A stretch of DNA of 46,933 nucleotides from an uncultured Brevibacillus sp. (GTDB taxonomy: Bacteria > Bacillota > Bacilli > Brevibacillales > Brevibacillaceae), in contig NZ_CANMZW010000047.1 of assembly GCF_947502445.1 (NCBI RefSeq), positions 1-46,933 on the forward strand, given 5' to 3'. The notes under the pieces are model-generated. The model searched no databases. It was not told the DNA's origin and saw only the letters and a list, made by a program, of their open reading frames with translations. The translations under genes and the position numbers were made by a program. Below are positions 25,349 through 32,542 of the stretch, piece after piece. The first letter of the stretch is position 1, and every line of letters begins with the position of its first letter.

Positions 25349-25768
25349 TTATGATAAGTCGTAGTCCATCACATTAATCGTCCCTTGCCGGATGACCTGC
25401 AGATTCTTGGCGGGCATCGGAATCAGCTTCGTAAACTGTGGAAAGGGAATCGACATTTGCAGCACAAACTCGTCCTCATGGCTCCAAAGAATCGGATCAG
25501 CTGCACGAATACGAGTGACAGTGACTGACAGCTCTGTACCGGAGATAGACAGTCTTTTTTCTGCCAGCTCACGAGAAATAAATGCTCGTACCTCTTGCTG
25601 CACAAGTACTTCATTCATACCGCCATGATTACTCACATATTTCGTAGCAGCAGCACTCACTTCCAGTAGCTCGTTACGTGTCTGAACCACCGTATGGACT
25701 TGCAAGATTCCTAACGGTACCAGCAGAAGAACCATCACGTTGAGAATAACTGCAATCAATTGCCCCAT
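25349..25768 (-). CDS. DUF4320/TadE-like membrane protein
   Basis: A 139-residue protein with a hydrophobic N-terminal helix (LIAVILNVMVLLLVPLGILQV) followed by a polar region, VQTRNELLEVSAAATKYVSNHGG. This layout matches DUF4320 and TadE-type pseudopilins that assemble in the membrane. The ATG overlaps the stop of the 50-residue gene before it (TGATG), so the two are translationally coupled. Function in this organism is unknown. Confidence 0.7.
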   Translation of the reverse strand: MGQLIAVILNVMVLLLVPLGILQVHTVVQTRNELLEVSAAATKYVSNHGGMNEVLVQQEVRAFISRELAEKRLSISGTELSVTVTRIRAADPILWSHEDEFVLQMSIPFPQFTKLIPMPAKNLQVIRQGTINVMDYDLS

Positions 25769-25920
25769 CAGCTCGTACCAAATCGCGTTACACTAGTGAG
25801 TAGCTCACCAAAAAAACGGGTGCACGCCGATAATAAATTATCAGGACCAGTAAAAAGAAGATTTACCGTCAAAGGCAATACCAGCGCTAGCAGTACCAAG
25901 ATGGTAATCATTTTATTCAC
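25768..25920 (-). CDS. Small membrane protein, 50 residues
   Basis: A short frame starting GTG at 25920 (MNKMITILVLLALVLPLTV) with one membrane helix, ending at a TGA that overlaps the next gene's ATG. GAGGTGG lies upstream at workable spacing. It begins four bases after the stop of the 135-residue gene. Size, hydrophobic helix and tight coupling to pilin-like neighbours support a real gene, perhaps a Flp-like or accessory subunit. Confidence 0.65.
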   Translation of the reverse strand: MNKMITILVLLALVLPLTVNLLFTGPDNLLSACTRFFGELLTSVTRFGTS

Positions 25921-25923
25921 ACA

Positions 25924-26331
25924 CTACCACCTCGGATCAAAATATTCAGAGGGACGGCTTCCGGCAAATGAAAATGAAACCTCTCCTTCTGCAAACCGAT
26001 GAAGCCATTGTGCGACTCTTGAAGGAGTGACCGTTAATGTAAGCGTCACTGATTCCTGTCGTTCCTTCCGCGCTCGCTCATTCTCTACACGTGGCCAGCT
26101 CCCCGCGAACACATCCTCCCTTACGTCCCAGCCCAGCTCTTCCATTTTCCCTACATAATAGTTAGCCAAAGAAGGCTCCAGGTAGCCGATATCCTGCATG
26201 TCATCGAGAATATCTGCATAGATACTTCGAGCAATAGCGCGCTCCATCGCATACATGTGATATGCTCCGAGAGCGGAAGTAACTATAATCAGCACCGACA
26301 AACAAATTAGAAACACTTTTACTTTAACCAT
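25924..26331 (-). CDS. Pilin-like membrane protein
   Basis: A 135-residue protein with an N-terminal membrane helix (KVFLICLSVLIIVTSALGAYHMY) and a soluble domain with VTLTLTVTPSRVAQW. It has no recognised domain but the same layout as its neighbours. It follows the 47-residue gene by about 23 bases. The ribosome site is weak. Confidence 0.65.
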   Translation of the reverse strand: MVKVKVFLICLSVLIIVTSALGAYHMYAMERAIARSIYADILDDMQDIGYLEPSLANYYVGKMEELGWDVREDVFAGSWPRVENERARKERQESVTLTLTVTPSRVAQWLHRFAEGEVSFSFAGSRPSEYFDPRW

Positions 26332-26354
26332 GCCATCGAGCTCGACCGTTTCTG

Positions 26355-26498
26355 TTAATGGAAGATTACAGTCGCTGCCCTATACACCCTCTCTTGTTGA
26401 GTCTGGCGCAAATTTTTCTCTGGCTCGGAGGCCCATAGAAAGGATGCTAGGCTTCCTACCATAATGAAAATAATTAAGAACACGTGGTGGTGAAGCAT
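26355..26498 (-). CDS. Small membrane protein, 47 residues
   Basis: Starts with ATG at 26498 (MLHHHVFLIIFIMVGSLASF) and has one membrane helix followed by a polar tail, SEPEKNLRQTQQERVYRA. Its ATG overlaps a TGA of an upstream frame (TGATG), the same coupling seen between other genes in this row. The longer frame on the same strand (26380-26607) is a shadow. Confidence 0.55.
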   Translation of the reverse strand: MLHHHVFLIIFIMVGSLASFLWASEPEKNLRQTQQERVYRAATVIFH

Positions 26499-26701
26499 CA
26501 GTTTGACGTGTAGGACGTGCCATTTTGCATCCGGTAGTTGATATTCTCGTTTCTGGTGTCGTAATTAAGAGAGGTAATCGAGCGATTAATGCTTCCCGCA
26601 GAATCATTGGCTGCTGGGCTTAATTCGTTGCCATATGAGCTTACATGATTACAAAATAAGGATGCCGTATAAAAGAACCATGTAAAAATGTAAGCATGGT
26701 A
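26498..26701 (-). pseudogene. 3' remnant of an interrupted gene at the prophage boundary
   Basis: An open frame ends at 26498 with SYGNELSPAANDSAGSINR and further coding-like residues, then TGATG couples it to the 47-residue gene. Upstream the frame runs to a TGA at 26704 without any usable start or ribosome site, and the sequence changes character around 26640. This looks like the tail of a gene of the pilin-like operon whose 5' part is missing. The phage genes start about 0.4 kb further right, so the break is the best candidate for one prophage end. Confidence 0.4.
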
Positions 26702-26944
26702 TCACAGACTTTTAGTCAAAACGTTTTTACAATATATGTAACTATATCACTTGTTTCCACGTATTTCCTTTGAAATTAAAATTACCATTTTTACCTTCCC
26801 CGAACTTATTACAAGGGAGTTATGCATTGGAAACAAATTCATATGCAGTTTGCTTATCTTTATTTGAACGTAACATGACGATCACCTACAGTAATTTTCG
26901 TTAATGTTATAACGGGTTAACGGGGCGTTGTTTTGAAATATCTA
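26702..26944. other. Intergenic region without recognised gene
   Basis: AT-rich sequence between the interrupted chromosomal frame and the amidase terminator. I see no open frame with a ribosome site and no tRNA. It probably contains or borders the prophage attachment site, but no second copy is in the window to define a core. Confidence 0.4.
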
Positions 26945-26978
26945 GATAAAAAGAAAAGCTGTCGATAAAGTCGACAGC
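26945..26978 (-). terminator. Terminator after the prophage amidase
   Basis: GCTGTCGA (26958-26965) pairs with TCGACAGC (26971-26978). On the minus strand TTTTCTTTTTATC follows. It closes the leftmost prophage transcript. Confidence 0.88.
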
Positions 26979-27017
26979 CTGAAAGTAACCTATACAGTCA
27001 CTTTACTCATACGTTTA

Positions 27018-27584
27018 TTATTTAATTTCTCGGAAGTAGTCGTAAAGTCCAGCGACAATTGCAAATGCTGCGCGCTCAACTTCAGCATCATCTTCATACC
27101 AAGATTGGGTGATCTTCCCGGTTTCGATTAGTGCTTTTGCTCCAGCAACCTTTGTATCTCTCAATACTGCAAGGTCGGCTTCAGAAGCTATTGTGTTAGC
27201 CATGAACGTTCCGTACTTTCTTGCAAGATTTTGAGCCAAAATCTTGGATGCTTTTCCCCTTTCAGGATAAAGAACACCAACCCGGCTAAGGAACGCGTCA
27301 GTATTTACATGAATGCTAAGCAATACATCAATACCCTTTCCAGAGTACTTTTGATTAATGTATTTTACACGCTCATTGACATCATCATCAATATCTACTC
27401 CACCAAAATCCTTATCACGGGTACGAGTCATGTAAACTGTTGCGCCTTCTTCTTCAAGCAGTTTTTCAAGAGCTTTACTAACCGTCAGAGTGCAAACTTT
27501 TTCTTCTCGACGTTTATATGTCTTGCCCGGAAAGTCGCCGCCATGTCCTGGGTCGATGAGGATTTTTTTACCACTCAAATCCAT
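27018..27584 (-). CDS. N-acetylmuramoyl-L-alanine amidase (Amidase_3)
   Basis: Zinc enzyme that cuts the bond between MurNAc and L-Ala of peptidoglycan. The 188-residue protein is a bare catalytic domain with LIDPGHGG (zinc ligand H14), a glutamate in RREEK (E27/E28), SIHVN (H92) and the catalytic glutamate in LIETGK. There is no signal peptide or wall-binding domain. It lies at the left end of the prophage, away from the main lysis cassette, so it may be a second lysin. GGTGG lies upstream of the ATG at 27584. Confidence 0.9.
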   Translation of the reverse strand: MDLSGKKILIDPGHGGDFPGKTYKRREEKVCTLTVSKALEKLLEEEGATVYMTRTRDKDFGGVDIDDDVNERVKYINQKYSGKGIDVLLSIHVNTDAFLSRVGVLYPERGKASKILAQNLARKYGTFMANTIASEADLAVLRDTKVAGAKALIETGKITQSWYEDDAEVERAAFAIVAGLYDYFREIK

Positions 27585-27611
27585 TTAGAATTCCACCTTC
27601 ATAAATGAGTT

Positions 27612-27636
27612 AAAGTAATCTGGCCAGAATTACTTT
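27612..27636. repeat. 25-base palindrome upstream of the amidase
   Basis: AAAGTAATCTGG (27612-27623) and CCAGAATTACTTT (27624-27636) form an almost perfect palindrome 28 bases before the amidase start. It has no T-run, so it looks more like an operator than a terminator. Confidence 0.4.
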
Positions 27637-27678
27637 TCATTTATAAAAGTGAAGCTTTAGTGATTTTTACAACCTGGC

Positions 27679-28212
27679 TTATTTTTTAATTATGCCCTGG
27701 TAGTAATCTTCGATTCTCTTCTCGAATGATTCCACATTGCTGAAATCGTTATTTTCTAATTTTGCCTTGCCTCCCTCGATATCACTTTTATCATAGTATG
27801 TTGCACCTATAATACCTCTCCATTCTTGAAGCATGTCTTTTATCTTACCGTACCCTTGAGACTGATTATTAGCTGGTTGGTTATTTTGTATCTCGCTCAA
27901 GACCTTCCTAAATTTATTTGCTACATTGTGTAGGGAATCATTCCCCAAAATGCTATCAACGCTCATAGAATATCCGTATATATCCACAATTTTCTCATCA
28001 ATTTTCTCCAAAGTTTCACTGTTCACACTCTCTAAGCTGAGCATACCCTCAACGTCTTTGTAAGATGTCAGTAATAGATACAAATTGTGACCCACAGCAG
28101 ATTCCAACTTTAACTCTAGATGTTTTTTATCAAGATGAAGACTGAAAATAAAAACGAATAAAACGAGGATTATTGCCCCCGCTGTAAGTGCGATCTTTCT
28201 AATGATAACCAA
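27679..28212 (-). CDS. Membrane-anchored hypothetical protein
   Basis: A 177-residue protein with one N-terminal membrane helix (LTAGAIILVLFVFIFSLHL) and a helical outer domain rich in Glu, Lys and Asn. I recognise no family. The start is uncertain: TTG at 28212 sits directly on its GAGGAG, and an in-frame ATT nine bases after the site is the only well-spaced alternative. It precedes the amidase on the same strand. Confidence 0.6.
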   Translation of the reverse strand: MVIIRKIALTAGAIILVLFVFIFSLHLDKKHLELKLESAVGHNLYLLLTSYKDVEGMLSLESVNSETLEKIDEKIVDIYGYSMSVDSILGNDSLHNVANKFRKVLSEIQNNQPANNQSQGYGKIKDMLQEWRGIIGATYYDKSDIEGGKAKLENNDFSNVESFEKRIEDYYQGIIKK

Positions 28213-28353
28213 CTCCTCAGTTATGTACTTTTAACATGGGTTAATCTACATGACCACACAAGAGCGATTATATATTTTTTCCAATCACCTCTCAACTGAA
28301 ATTAGAACTATTTTCCAAAAACAACTATAGCCAAACGAGTATATTTAATGAAT

Positions 28354-28553
28354 ATAAAAAAGCTTCCCTTGAGGAGACTACTGCAAAAACCGTCTTTTTA
28401 GAAAAACCAAAGATTTTAGGGGATTCAAATATGTCTCCCTTATCTCGAAACGAGCCTTAGAAGCGATTCTAGAGGGCTCGTTTTTCTTTGACTGTTTTGT
28501 TGTTCAGAAAAAAGTGGACTTTTGCAGCGCTCTCCTTAAGAAGCTTCTTTTTC
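28354..28553. mobile_element. MITE-like element with about 45-base imperfect inverted repeats
   Basis: The left arm (28354-28398) contains AAGCTTCCCTTGAGGAGA and CTGCAAAA. The right arm read in reverse (28553-28507) contains AAGCTTCTTAAGGAGA and CTGCAAAA in the same order, with related flanks and a shared T-rich end. Between them is only a terminator-like hairpin (AAACGAGCC/GGCTCGTTT, then TTTTTC on the plus strand, 28448-28490). There is no transposase, so this looks like a non-autonomous element or a deleted IS. The right arm encodes the last residues and stop of the small sigma gene. Positions 28213-28353 hold no gene. Confidence 0.55.
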
Positions 28554-28790
28554 ACTTTGTCTATTACTCAAACGGCTTATGAATTCCAAAATATCTGGAG
28601 CAGCATTAAGATCGTACCTTCTGACCGCTTTAATGATTCTTATATAAACTTCTTGTCTATAATCCTCTCTCCTATCTATATGTACGACATTCAGGGATTT
28701 CTTTATTTTAGGTTCGAACATTTGGAGAATCTCCATCATCGCATTCTCATCATTTTCTTGTACTCGTCTTATTAGCGGAAGTAATAACAT
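28536..28790 (-). CDS. RsoA-like sigma-factor region 2 protein
   Basis: An 84-residue protein resembling sigma-70 region 2 alone: LIRRVQENDENAMMEILQMFEPKIKK is the region 2.1 type helix, and YRQEVYIRIIKAVRRYD the region 2.2 core-binding helix. This is the layout of RsoA (YvrHa) of Bacillus subtilis, which works together with SigO as a two-part sigma factor. The ATG overlaps the stop of the SigO-like gene (TAATG). The final codons and the stop lie in a repeat arm, so the C terminus may have been altered by insertion. Confidence 0.7.
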   Translation of the reverse strand: MLLLPLIRRVQENDENAMMEILQMFEPKIKKSLNVVHIDRREDYRQEVYIRIIKAVRRYDLNAAPDILEFISRLSNRQSEKEAS

Positions 28791-29308
28791 TACTCGTCTC
28801 CCTTCCCAATTGACTTTCTTATCTTTTGCAGTGCCCTACGTTTTGTTTTTGAAACCGCTTGTTGTGTGATATTTAAACACTTAGCTATTTCAACTTCTTT
28901 TAATTCCTCGAGATAGGCAAGAGTGATAACCTTCTTTTCTTTTTCAGTAAGAAATTTAAAGCTGGCACTTATCTTTTCATGTTCAAAAATTTTACTGAAT
29001 TCATCTGGGGCAATATACATTGATGTAGAATGTTTGTCATGAATAACTTCATCATAAGGATCAACGTTCTGCTCTTTTTTTCTTGTGCGTATATCTAATT
29101 CGATTACCGAGTTATGAATAATAGTTGAAATGTATCTTAAGAGTCTTATTTCCAAGAAAAATTCTTTGAACCTTTTATTTAGCTCTTTAAAGGAGTTTTC
29201 GTCATTTGACATAATCATGTGATCATACAATTTCTTGTTTTCAGGCACTGCTAGGAATGATTTAATTACTTTGTTTTCAATGATATTACCATCCTTTAGT
29301 AAATCCAT
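28790..29308 (-). CDS. SigO-like sigma factor (region 4 protein)
   Basis: A 172-residue protein with a C-terminal sigma region 4 helix-turn-helix: FLTEKEKKVITLAYLEELKEVEIAKCL followed by NITQQAVSKTKRRALQKIRKS. The N-terminal half (FFLEIRLLRYISTIIH) matches the non-canonical N domain of SigO/YvrI-type proteins and lacks a standard region 2. Region 2 is supplied by the adjoining gene. The ATG at 29308 follows GGAGG by seven bases. A sigma-A promoter with a LexA-type operator lies upstream. Likely role: prophage-specific transcription after SOS induction. Confidence 0.75.
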   Translation of the reverse strand: MDLLKDGNIIENKVIKSFLAVPENKKLYDHMIMSNDENSFKELNKRFKEFFLEIRLLRYISTIIHNSVIELDIRTRKKEQNVDPYDEVIHDKHSTSMYIAPDEFSKIFEHEKISASFKFLTEKEKKVITLAYLEELKEVEIAKCLNITQQAVSKTKRRALQKIRKSIGKGDE

Positions 29309-29403
29309 GGCAAAGCCTCCTATTGTTCAACCAGGGACATAGAGACTCTTCATGCTGTCGTTTCCCCGCTTTAATTTGAGAATCAATGAAGCAACACAAA
29401 AGG

Positions 29404-29450
29404 GAACCTATGTTCTTATTTATTGTATCATTAGTTCATTTTATTGGCAA
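29404..29450 (-). promoter_or_regulatory. LexA-controlled sigma-A promoter of the SigO/RsoA-like pair
   Basis: TTGCCA (29450-29445, minus strand) and TACAAT (29427-29422) are 17 bases apart. Six bases past the -10 is GAAC-ATAG-GTTC on the minus strand (29415-29404), a perfect Bacillus LexA/DinR box covering the expected transcription start. LexA bound here would block transcription, and DNA damage would release it. Confidence 0.8.
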
Positions 29451-29531
29451 ATGAGGATAAAAAAGTAATGTTGTTCTTTAAGAAATGTATCATTCGTACG
29501 TCTGATTGCCTTGATAAGTACCAATTTATAA

Positions 29532-29568
29532 TGAAGAAAACCCGTCTCCAATTAAAATAGGGACGGGT
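29532..29568 (-). terminator. Terminator after the 147-residue gene
   Basis: ACCCGTC (29540-29546) pairs with GACGGGT (29562-29568). On the minus strand TTTTCTTC follows. It separates the dCTP deaminase unit from the sigma pair. Confidence 0.8.
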
Positions 29569-29573
29569 ACAAA

Positions 29574-30017
29574 TTATTTACCTCTCCACCACAACAATGC
29601 TAATACTATTGCTGTTAGTGCAAATATTCCCGCAAAAACCAGCTCACCACTTGTAAGAGCAAAGATCAAACCACCAATTACAATGGGAGCAACAATAATT
29701 TCTCTAAATTTCTCAACGAAAATGTTCCCTTTTTTCTTTGATGGTTGTTTGCTCTCCGTTGCAGCAACTTCATCTTTAGGAGTAGCTTCCTTGATAAATT
29801 CAATTGACTCTTGAAACGCCATTTCTACCATCTTATCAATTAATTTGGTTTCTTTGTCAAGAAACTCAATAAATACTTGGACATATTGCTTACTTGGTTC
29901 CTTGCCATGCTTGTCGCGATAAGATTGTTTAAAAGACTCAACTAATTGTCCAATGTATTGTTGGCGTATAATTTGGAACAATTGGAGACTTTTAACATCA
30001 AGAGCAGTTCTGTTCAT
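29574..30017 (-). CDS. Membrane protein of unknown function
   Basis: A 147-residue protein: a helical N-terminal half (SLQLFQIIRQQYIGQLVES), a basic linker (SKQPSKKKG), then two membrane helices ending in LALLWWRGK. I recognise no family. It lies 12 bases downstream of the dCTP deaminase-like gene and shares its transcript. Confidence 0.65.
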   Translation of the reverse strand: MNRTALDVKSLQLFQIIRQQYIGQLVESFKQSYRDKHGKEPSKQYVQVFIEFLDKETKLIDKMVEMAFQESIEFIKEATPKDEVAATESKQPSKKKGNIFVEKFREIIVAPIVIGGLIFALTSGELVFAGIFALTAIVLALLWWRGK

Positions 30018-30029
30018 TAATTATGGTGG

Positions 30030-30713
30030 TTAAAATTTCGCTTCTTTTTGGAATAGAGTTAGAATTTCTGCGGTTTTTGTTTGGAGATTCTGGAATAAGG
30101 ACTTTTGAAACAACATTATATGCTCATCAGTCACACTCTGAATCCCATTAACCTGCAAAAATTCTTTGATTTCTTTGTCGAGGTGAATCTTAGATGTAAC
30201 TACACCAGTTTCGCCAACGTACTTTGCCTCTTCCCGTTCATTGTAAGGTTTTTCTACACCATTCACCTCAGTTAACACAAGCTGACATACTCTTAGCCCA
30301 GCAACAATTTGAATAGGATGCGAAGATATGTTAGTGATAACAAGTTGTAGATTTCCTTCGTATCCTGGGTTTATAAATGCAGCCTCTGAAACGTTAAGTC
30401 CGAATCGTGCCAAACTACTCCTGTTATGAATGCTTCCAGCCAATGTCGACGGAAATTTAACGTATTCACATGTAGAACCTTGGATCATTTCTTTCGGCTT
30501 TAAATAAAAAGGTTGCTTGAACAGGTCAACCTCTTCGTAGTTATCAGAATTGTCTACCATCGGACTAGCGTTTATATCCTTCGTTGCTTTCTTGATGATA
30601 TGTCCAAGGGTCAAATCAACTGATGCCGGGCCGACGTTCTTAACGTCAAATGGAGCAATATGCAGTAAGCCAGTCTCTACGTATTGCGCGATTCTTGCAT
30701 CCCCTAGTATCAT
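30030..30713 (-). CDS. dCTP deaminase / dUTPase family protein
   Basis: Nucleotide-pool enzyme of the trimeric dUTPase/Dcd fold. Motifs visible are the phosphate-binding GSIHNRSSLARFGL, the catalytic EAAFINPGYEGNLQLVI and VGPASVDLTLG near the N terminus. At about 227 residues it is longer than Dcd (around 190) and has an extra C-terminal helical tail. Phages use such enzymes to steer dUTP and dTTP levels. The ATG at 30713, with GGGAAG upstream, is preferred over one six codons earlier. Confidence 0.85.
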   Translation of the reverse strand: MILGDARIAQYVETGLLHIAPFDVKNVGPASVDLTLGHIIKKATKDINASPMVDNSDNYEEVDLFKQPFYLKPKEMIQGSTCEYVKFPSTLAGSIHNRSSLARFGLNVSEAAFINPGYEGNLQLVITNISSHPIQIVAGLRVCQLVLTEVNGVEKPYNEREEAKYVGETGVVTSKIHLDKEIKEFLQVNGIQSVTDEHIMLFQKSLFQNLQTKTAEILTLFQKEAKF

Positions 30714-30831
30714 AATGATCTTCCCATCCAATTAGTTTTGGTAACTTAAATATAAAGGTTGTGTTTAGGGGTGTCTATATTTTCCAGACGAATGACTCAA
30801 AGTGTCACAATCTGTTCGTGTTACGTTCGAA

Positions 30832-30866
30832 ATTAAAAAGCCCAACTCTGTTTAAAGAGTCGAGCT
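30832..30866 (-). terminator. Terminator after the DNA ligase gene
   Basis: AGCCCAACTCT (30839-30849) pairs with AGAGTCGAGCT (30856-30866) with G-U pairs. TTTTTAATT follows on the minus strand. Confidence 0.7.
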
Positions 30867-30920
30867 AGCTATTTCTTGAATACGCTTACGAATATTATTT
30901 TTTAGGGCTGCCAACCAGTG

Positions 30921-31748
30921 CTAAGCGGATAAAATGAATTCGACAAAAACGGGTGACCGTAGCATACTGCCTTTAGTCCAGTTGCGGAATTTGACGCGGG
31001 CTTTGATAAGCGGTTGAACATATACAAAATCGCGATCTTCCCCTGTAATCAGCGGCTTGGCTACACCATAGAATGCCTTCTTATGAGTTGGTGGTACTCC
31101 AAGCTCGATCACACCTGCAGGTCGTCCGTTCACATGCGCAAGCCATCCAAAGTCACCCTTGCGCCAGCCCGCAATACTGACATCTGCATACGAATAGTTG
31201 ATGATCTTTACGAAATCGTCTGTACGTTTACCAGCATGGTAGCGACCATCTTTTCTTTTGGCGACTACGCCCTCCATTTTACGTTGAACGATCAAATCGT
31301 ACAGGTCTTCGCCACGTCCATCAATGTAAGCAATTTTGCTCATCGTTGGCGTATCTGTAATCGCCTTATCGAGTATCGCCTTGCGCTCCATCAACGACAG
31401 ATCACGCAGGTCAGCACCATCGTAGTGCAATAAATCAAACACCACGTAGGAAATAGGTAGCCGTGATTTCTTCGACTGAAAACGCGACATTGTTAATTCA
31501 AAATCAGGCAATCCAGTTTCCGGGTCCATTACTACAAGCTCGCCGTCCAGGATAATATCAGGACCGTCTGTTACGAGCTCGGGATATTTCGACGTTACAT
31601 CGTTGTTGTGCCGGGTAAACAGACGAGTCGTTCCGTTTCTTCGAGATAATTCCAAACGATGACCATCGATCTTCGGTTCGAAGACGTAACGACCATCCGA
31701 AAACGGCTTTTCTATCTGTTCTAACAGCATCGGAGATATAAATTCCAT
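30921..31748 (-). CDS. ligB: ATP-dependent DNA ligase, minimal phage type
   Basis: Seals nicks in double-stranded DNA using ATP. The 275-residue protein has the adenylation domain with motif I FEPKIDGHRLEL (nucleophile K26), motif III DLLHYDG, motif IV EGVVAKRKDG and motif V DFVKI, followed by a short OB domain. This matches the small ligase YoqV/LigB of phage SPbeta in Bacillus subtilis. There is no nuclease or polymerase domain of the LigD type. It stands alone between terminators. Confidence 0.93.
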   Translation of the reverse strand: MEFISPMLLEQIEKPFSDGRYVFEPKIDGHRLELSRRNGTTRLFTRHNNDVTSKYPELVTDGPDIILDGELVVMDPETGLPDFELTMSRFQSKKSRLPISYVVFDLLHYDGADLRDLSLMERKAILDKAITDTPTMSKIAYIDGRGEDLYDLIVQRKMEGVVAKRKDGRYHAGKRTDDFVKIINYSYADVSIAGWRKGDFGWLAHVNGRPAGVIELGVPPTHKKAFYGVAKPLITGEDRDFVYVQPLIKARVKFRNWTKGSMLRSPVFVEFILSA

Positions 31749-31795
31749 ATAGCATCACCACTATAATTGTATCAACCATAGATTATACACGCGCT

Positions 31796-31813
31796 GGTAA
31801 TTACTTCATTACC
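31796..31813. promoter_or_regulatory. Palindrome in the divergent region upstream of the ligase
   Basis: GGTAAT-TACTTC-ATTACC is a 6+6 base inverted repeat. A TATAAT for the ligase (minus strand, about 31785-31780) lies close by. Position fits a phage operator. Confidence 0.4.
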
Positions 31814-31921
31814 AAAACTCACTCACCCGATGCACATTTGGGGAATCAATACCGCTTAGGTTTATATGTCTGGCGGTATTCTTTATGGAAAAAAACATGT
31901 AAAAACTTGAAAATAATTGTG

Positions 31922-31948
31922 TAACTTTGTTAAGTTATATGCTATAAT
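31922..31948 (+). promoter_or_regulatory. Extended -10 promoter with overlapping operator palindrome
   Basis: TATAAT (31943-31948) is preceded by TGC, an extended -10. No good -35 is present. The inverted repeat TAACTT-TGTT-AAGTTA (31922-31937) lies where a repressor or activator would contact the polymerase. It drives the plus-strand small-gene cluster. Confidence 0.6.
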
Positions 31949-31971
31949 TAAGTCATAAGGAGGTGACAAAC

Positions 31972-32106
31972 TTGGGATGGATAAAAGAATGGCTTCCACT
32001 GATAATCTTCCTGTACACGGTCTTTAAAGACCTGATACTGCCGAAGATACAGAAAAAGAAGCCAAAACAAAAGCGACGCCCCCGCCAAGGAAAACGTCGC
32101 AGATAA
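31972..32106 (+). CDS. Small basic membrane protein, 44 residues
   Basis: Starts with TTG at 31972, five bases after a perfect AAGGAGGTGA. The product begins with the hydrophobic helix WLPLIIFLYTVFKDLIL and ends with a strongly basic tail (KKKPKQKRRPRQGKRRR). The best ribosome site in the region and an upstream promoter argue that it is real. Function unknown; a small membrane or nucleic-acid-binding protein of phage type. Confidence 0.65.
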   Translation: MGWIKEWLPLIIFLYTVFKDLILPKIQKKKPKQKRRPRQGKRRR

Positions 32107-32149
32107 CTCCAAGAGGGAAGCAATCCCCTCCCTTTATCCCAAGTATACC

Positions 32150-32317
32150 ATGAGAAGAAGAAAATTAGACGTTTCAAATTTACTCTCTACCCGCGGCGCC
32201 TTAGCACTCGCACTGGCTGTGACCTACTCCCCATCAGCTTCATGGTGGCAGCAGCTAATCCTCGTTGTGTCGGTTGGATACCTCTTAATAACGGCATTGT
32301 ACGGAAGAAGGGATTAA
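32150..32317 (+). CDS. Small membrane protein, 55 residues
   Basis: ATG at 32150 to TAA at 32317, which is directly followed by the ATG of the next gene. The product has two hydrophobic stretches (ALALALAVTYSPSASWW and LILVVSVGYLLITALYG). No clear ribosome site is present, so translation may depend on coupling. Function unknown. Confidence 0.5.
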   Translation: MRRRKLDVSNLLSTRGALALALAVTYSPSASWWQQLILVVSVGYLLITALYGRRD

Positions 32318-32527
32318 ATGCAAGTCAATATTGACGACATCATGGGATTATCAGAAGTAAGCGAAATGACAGGAAAATCAAAGGCAAACATCAAGGAGTA
32401 TCAGAAACGAGGTCAATTCCCGGAGCCGGTGAAGATACTTGCAAGTGGTCCCCTCTGGCTTCGGGATAAGATTCAAACTTGGATGGATACGCCACGGCAG
32501 CGTGGTAGGAAAAAGAAAGAGGATTAG
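32318..32527 (+). CDS. AlpA/excisionase-like DNA-binding protein
   Basis: A 69-residue protein of MerR-like winged-helix type: LSEVSEMTGKSKANIKEYQKRGQFPEPV is the helix-turn-helix and first wing, followed by GPLWLRDKIQTWM and a basic tail (RQRGRKKK). Such proteins act as excisionases or as local activators. No integrase is in the window to pair with it. AGAAGGG lies five bases upstream of the ATG. Confidence 0.75.
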   Translation: MQVNIDDIMGLSEVSEMTGKSKANIKEYQKRGQFPEPVKILASGPLWLRDKIQTWMDTPRQRGRKKKED

Positions 32528-32542
32528 AAAGGAATCTCCATC

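Noticed and set aside
26380..26607. A 75-codon minus-strand frame
   Set aside because: Another frame in the same place shows TGATG coupling, a membrane helix and sensible codon use; this one has neither a ribosome site nor a domain.
26702..26944. Search for a tRNA or attachment core at the prophage end
   Set aside because: No cloverleaf is visible, and the second copy needed to define a core lies outside the window.
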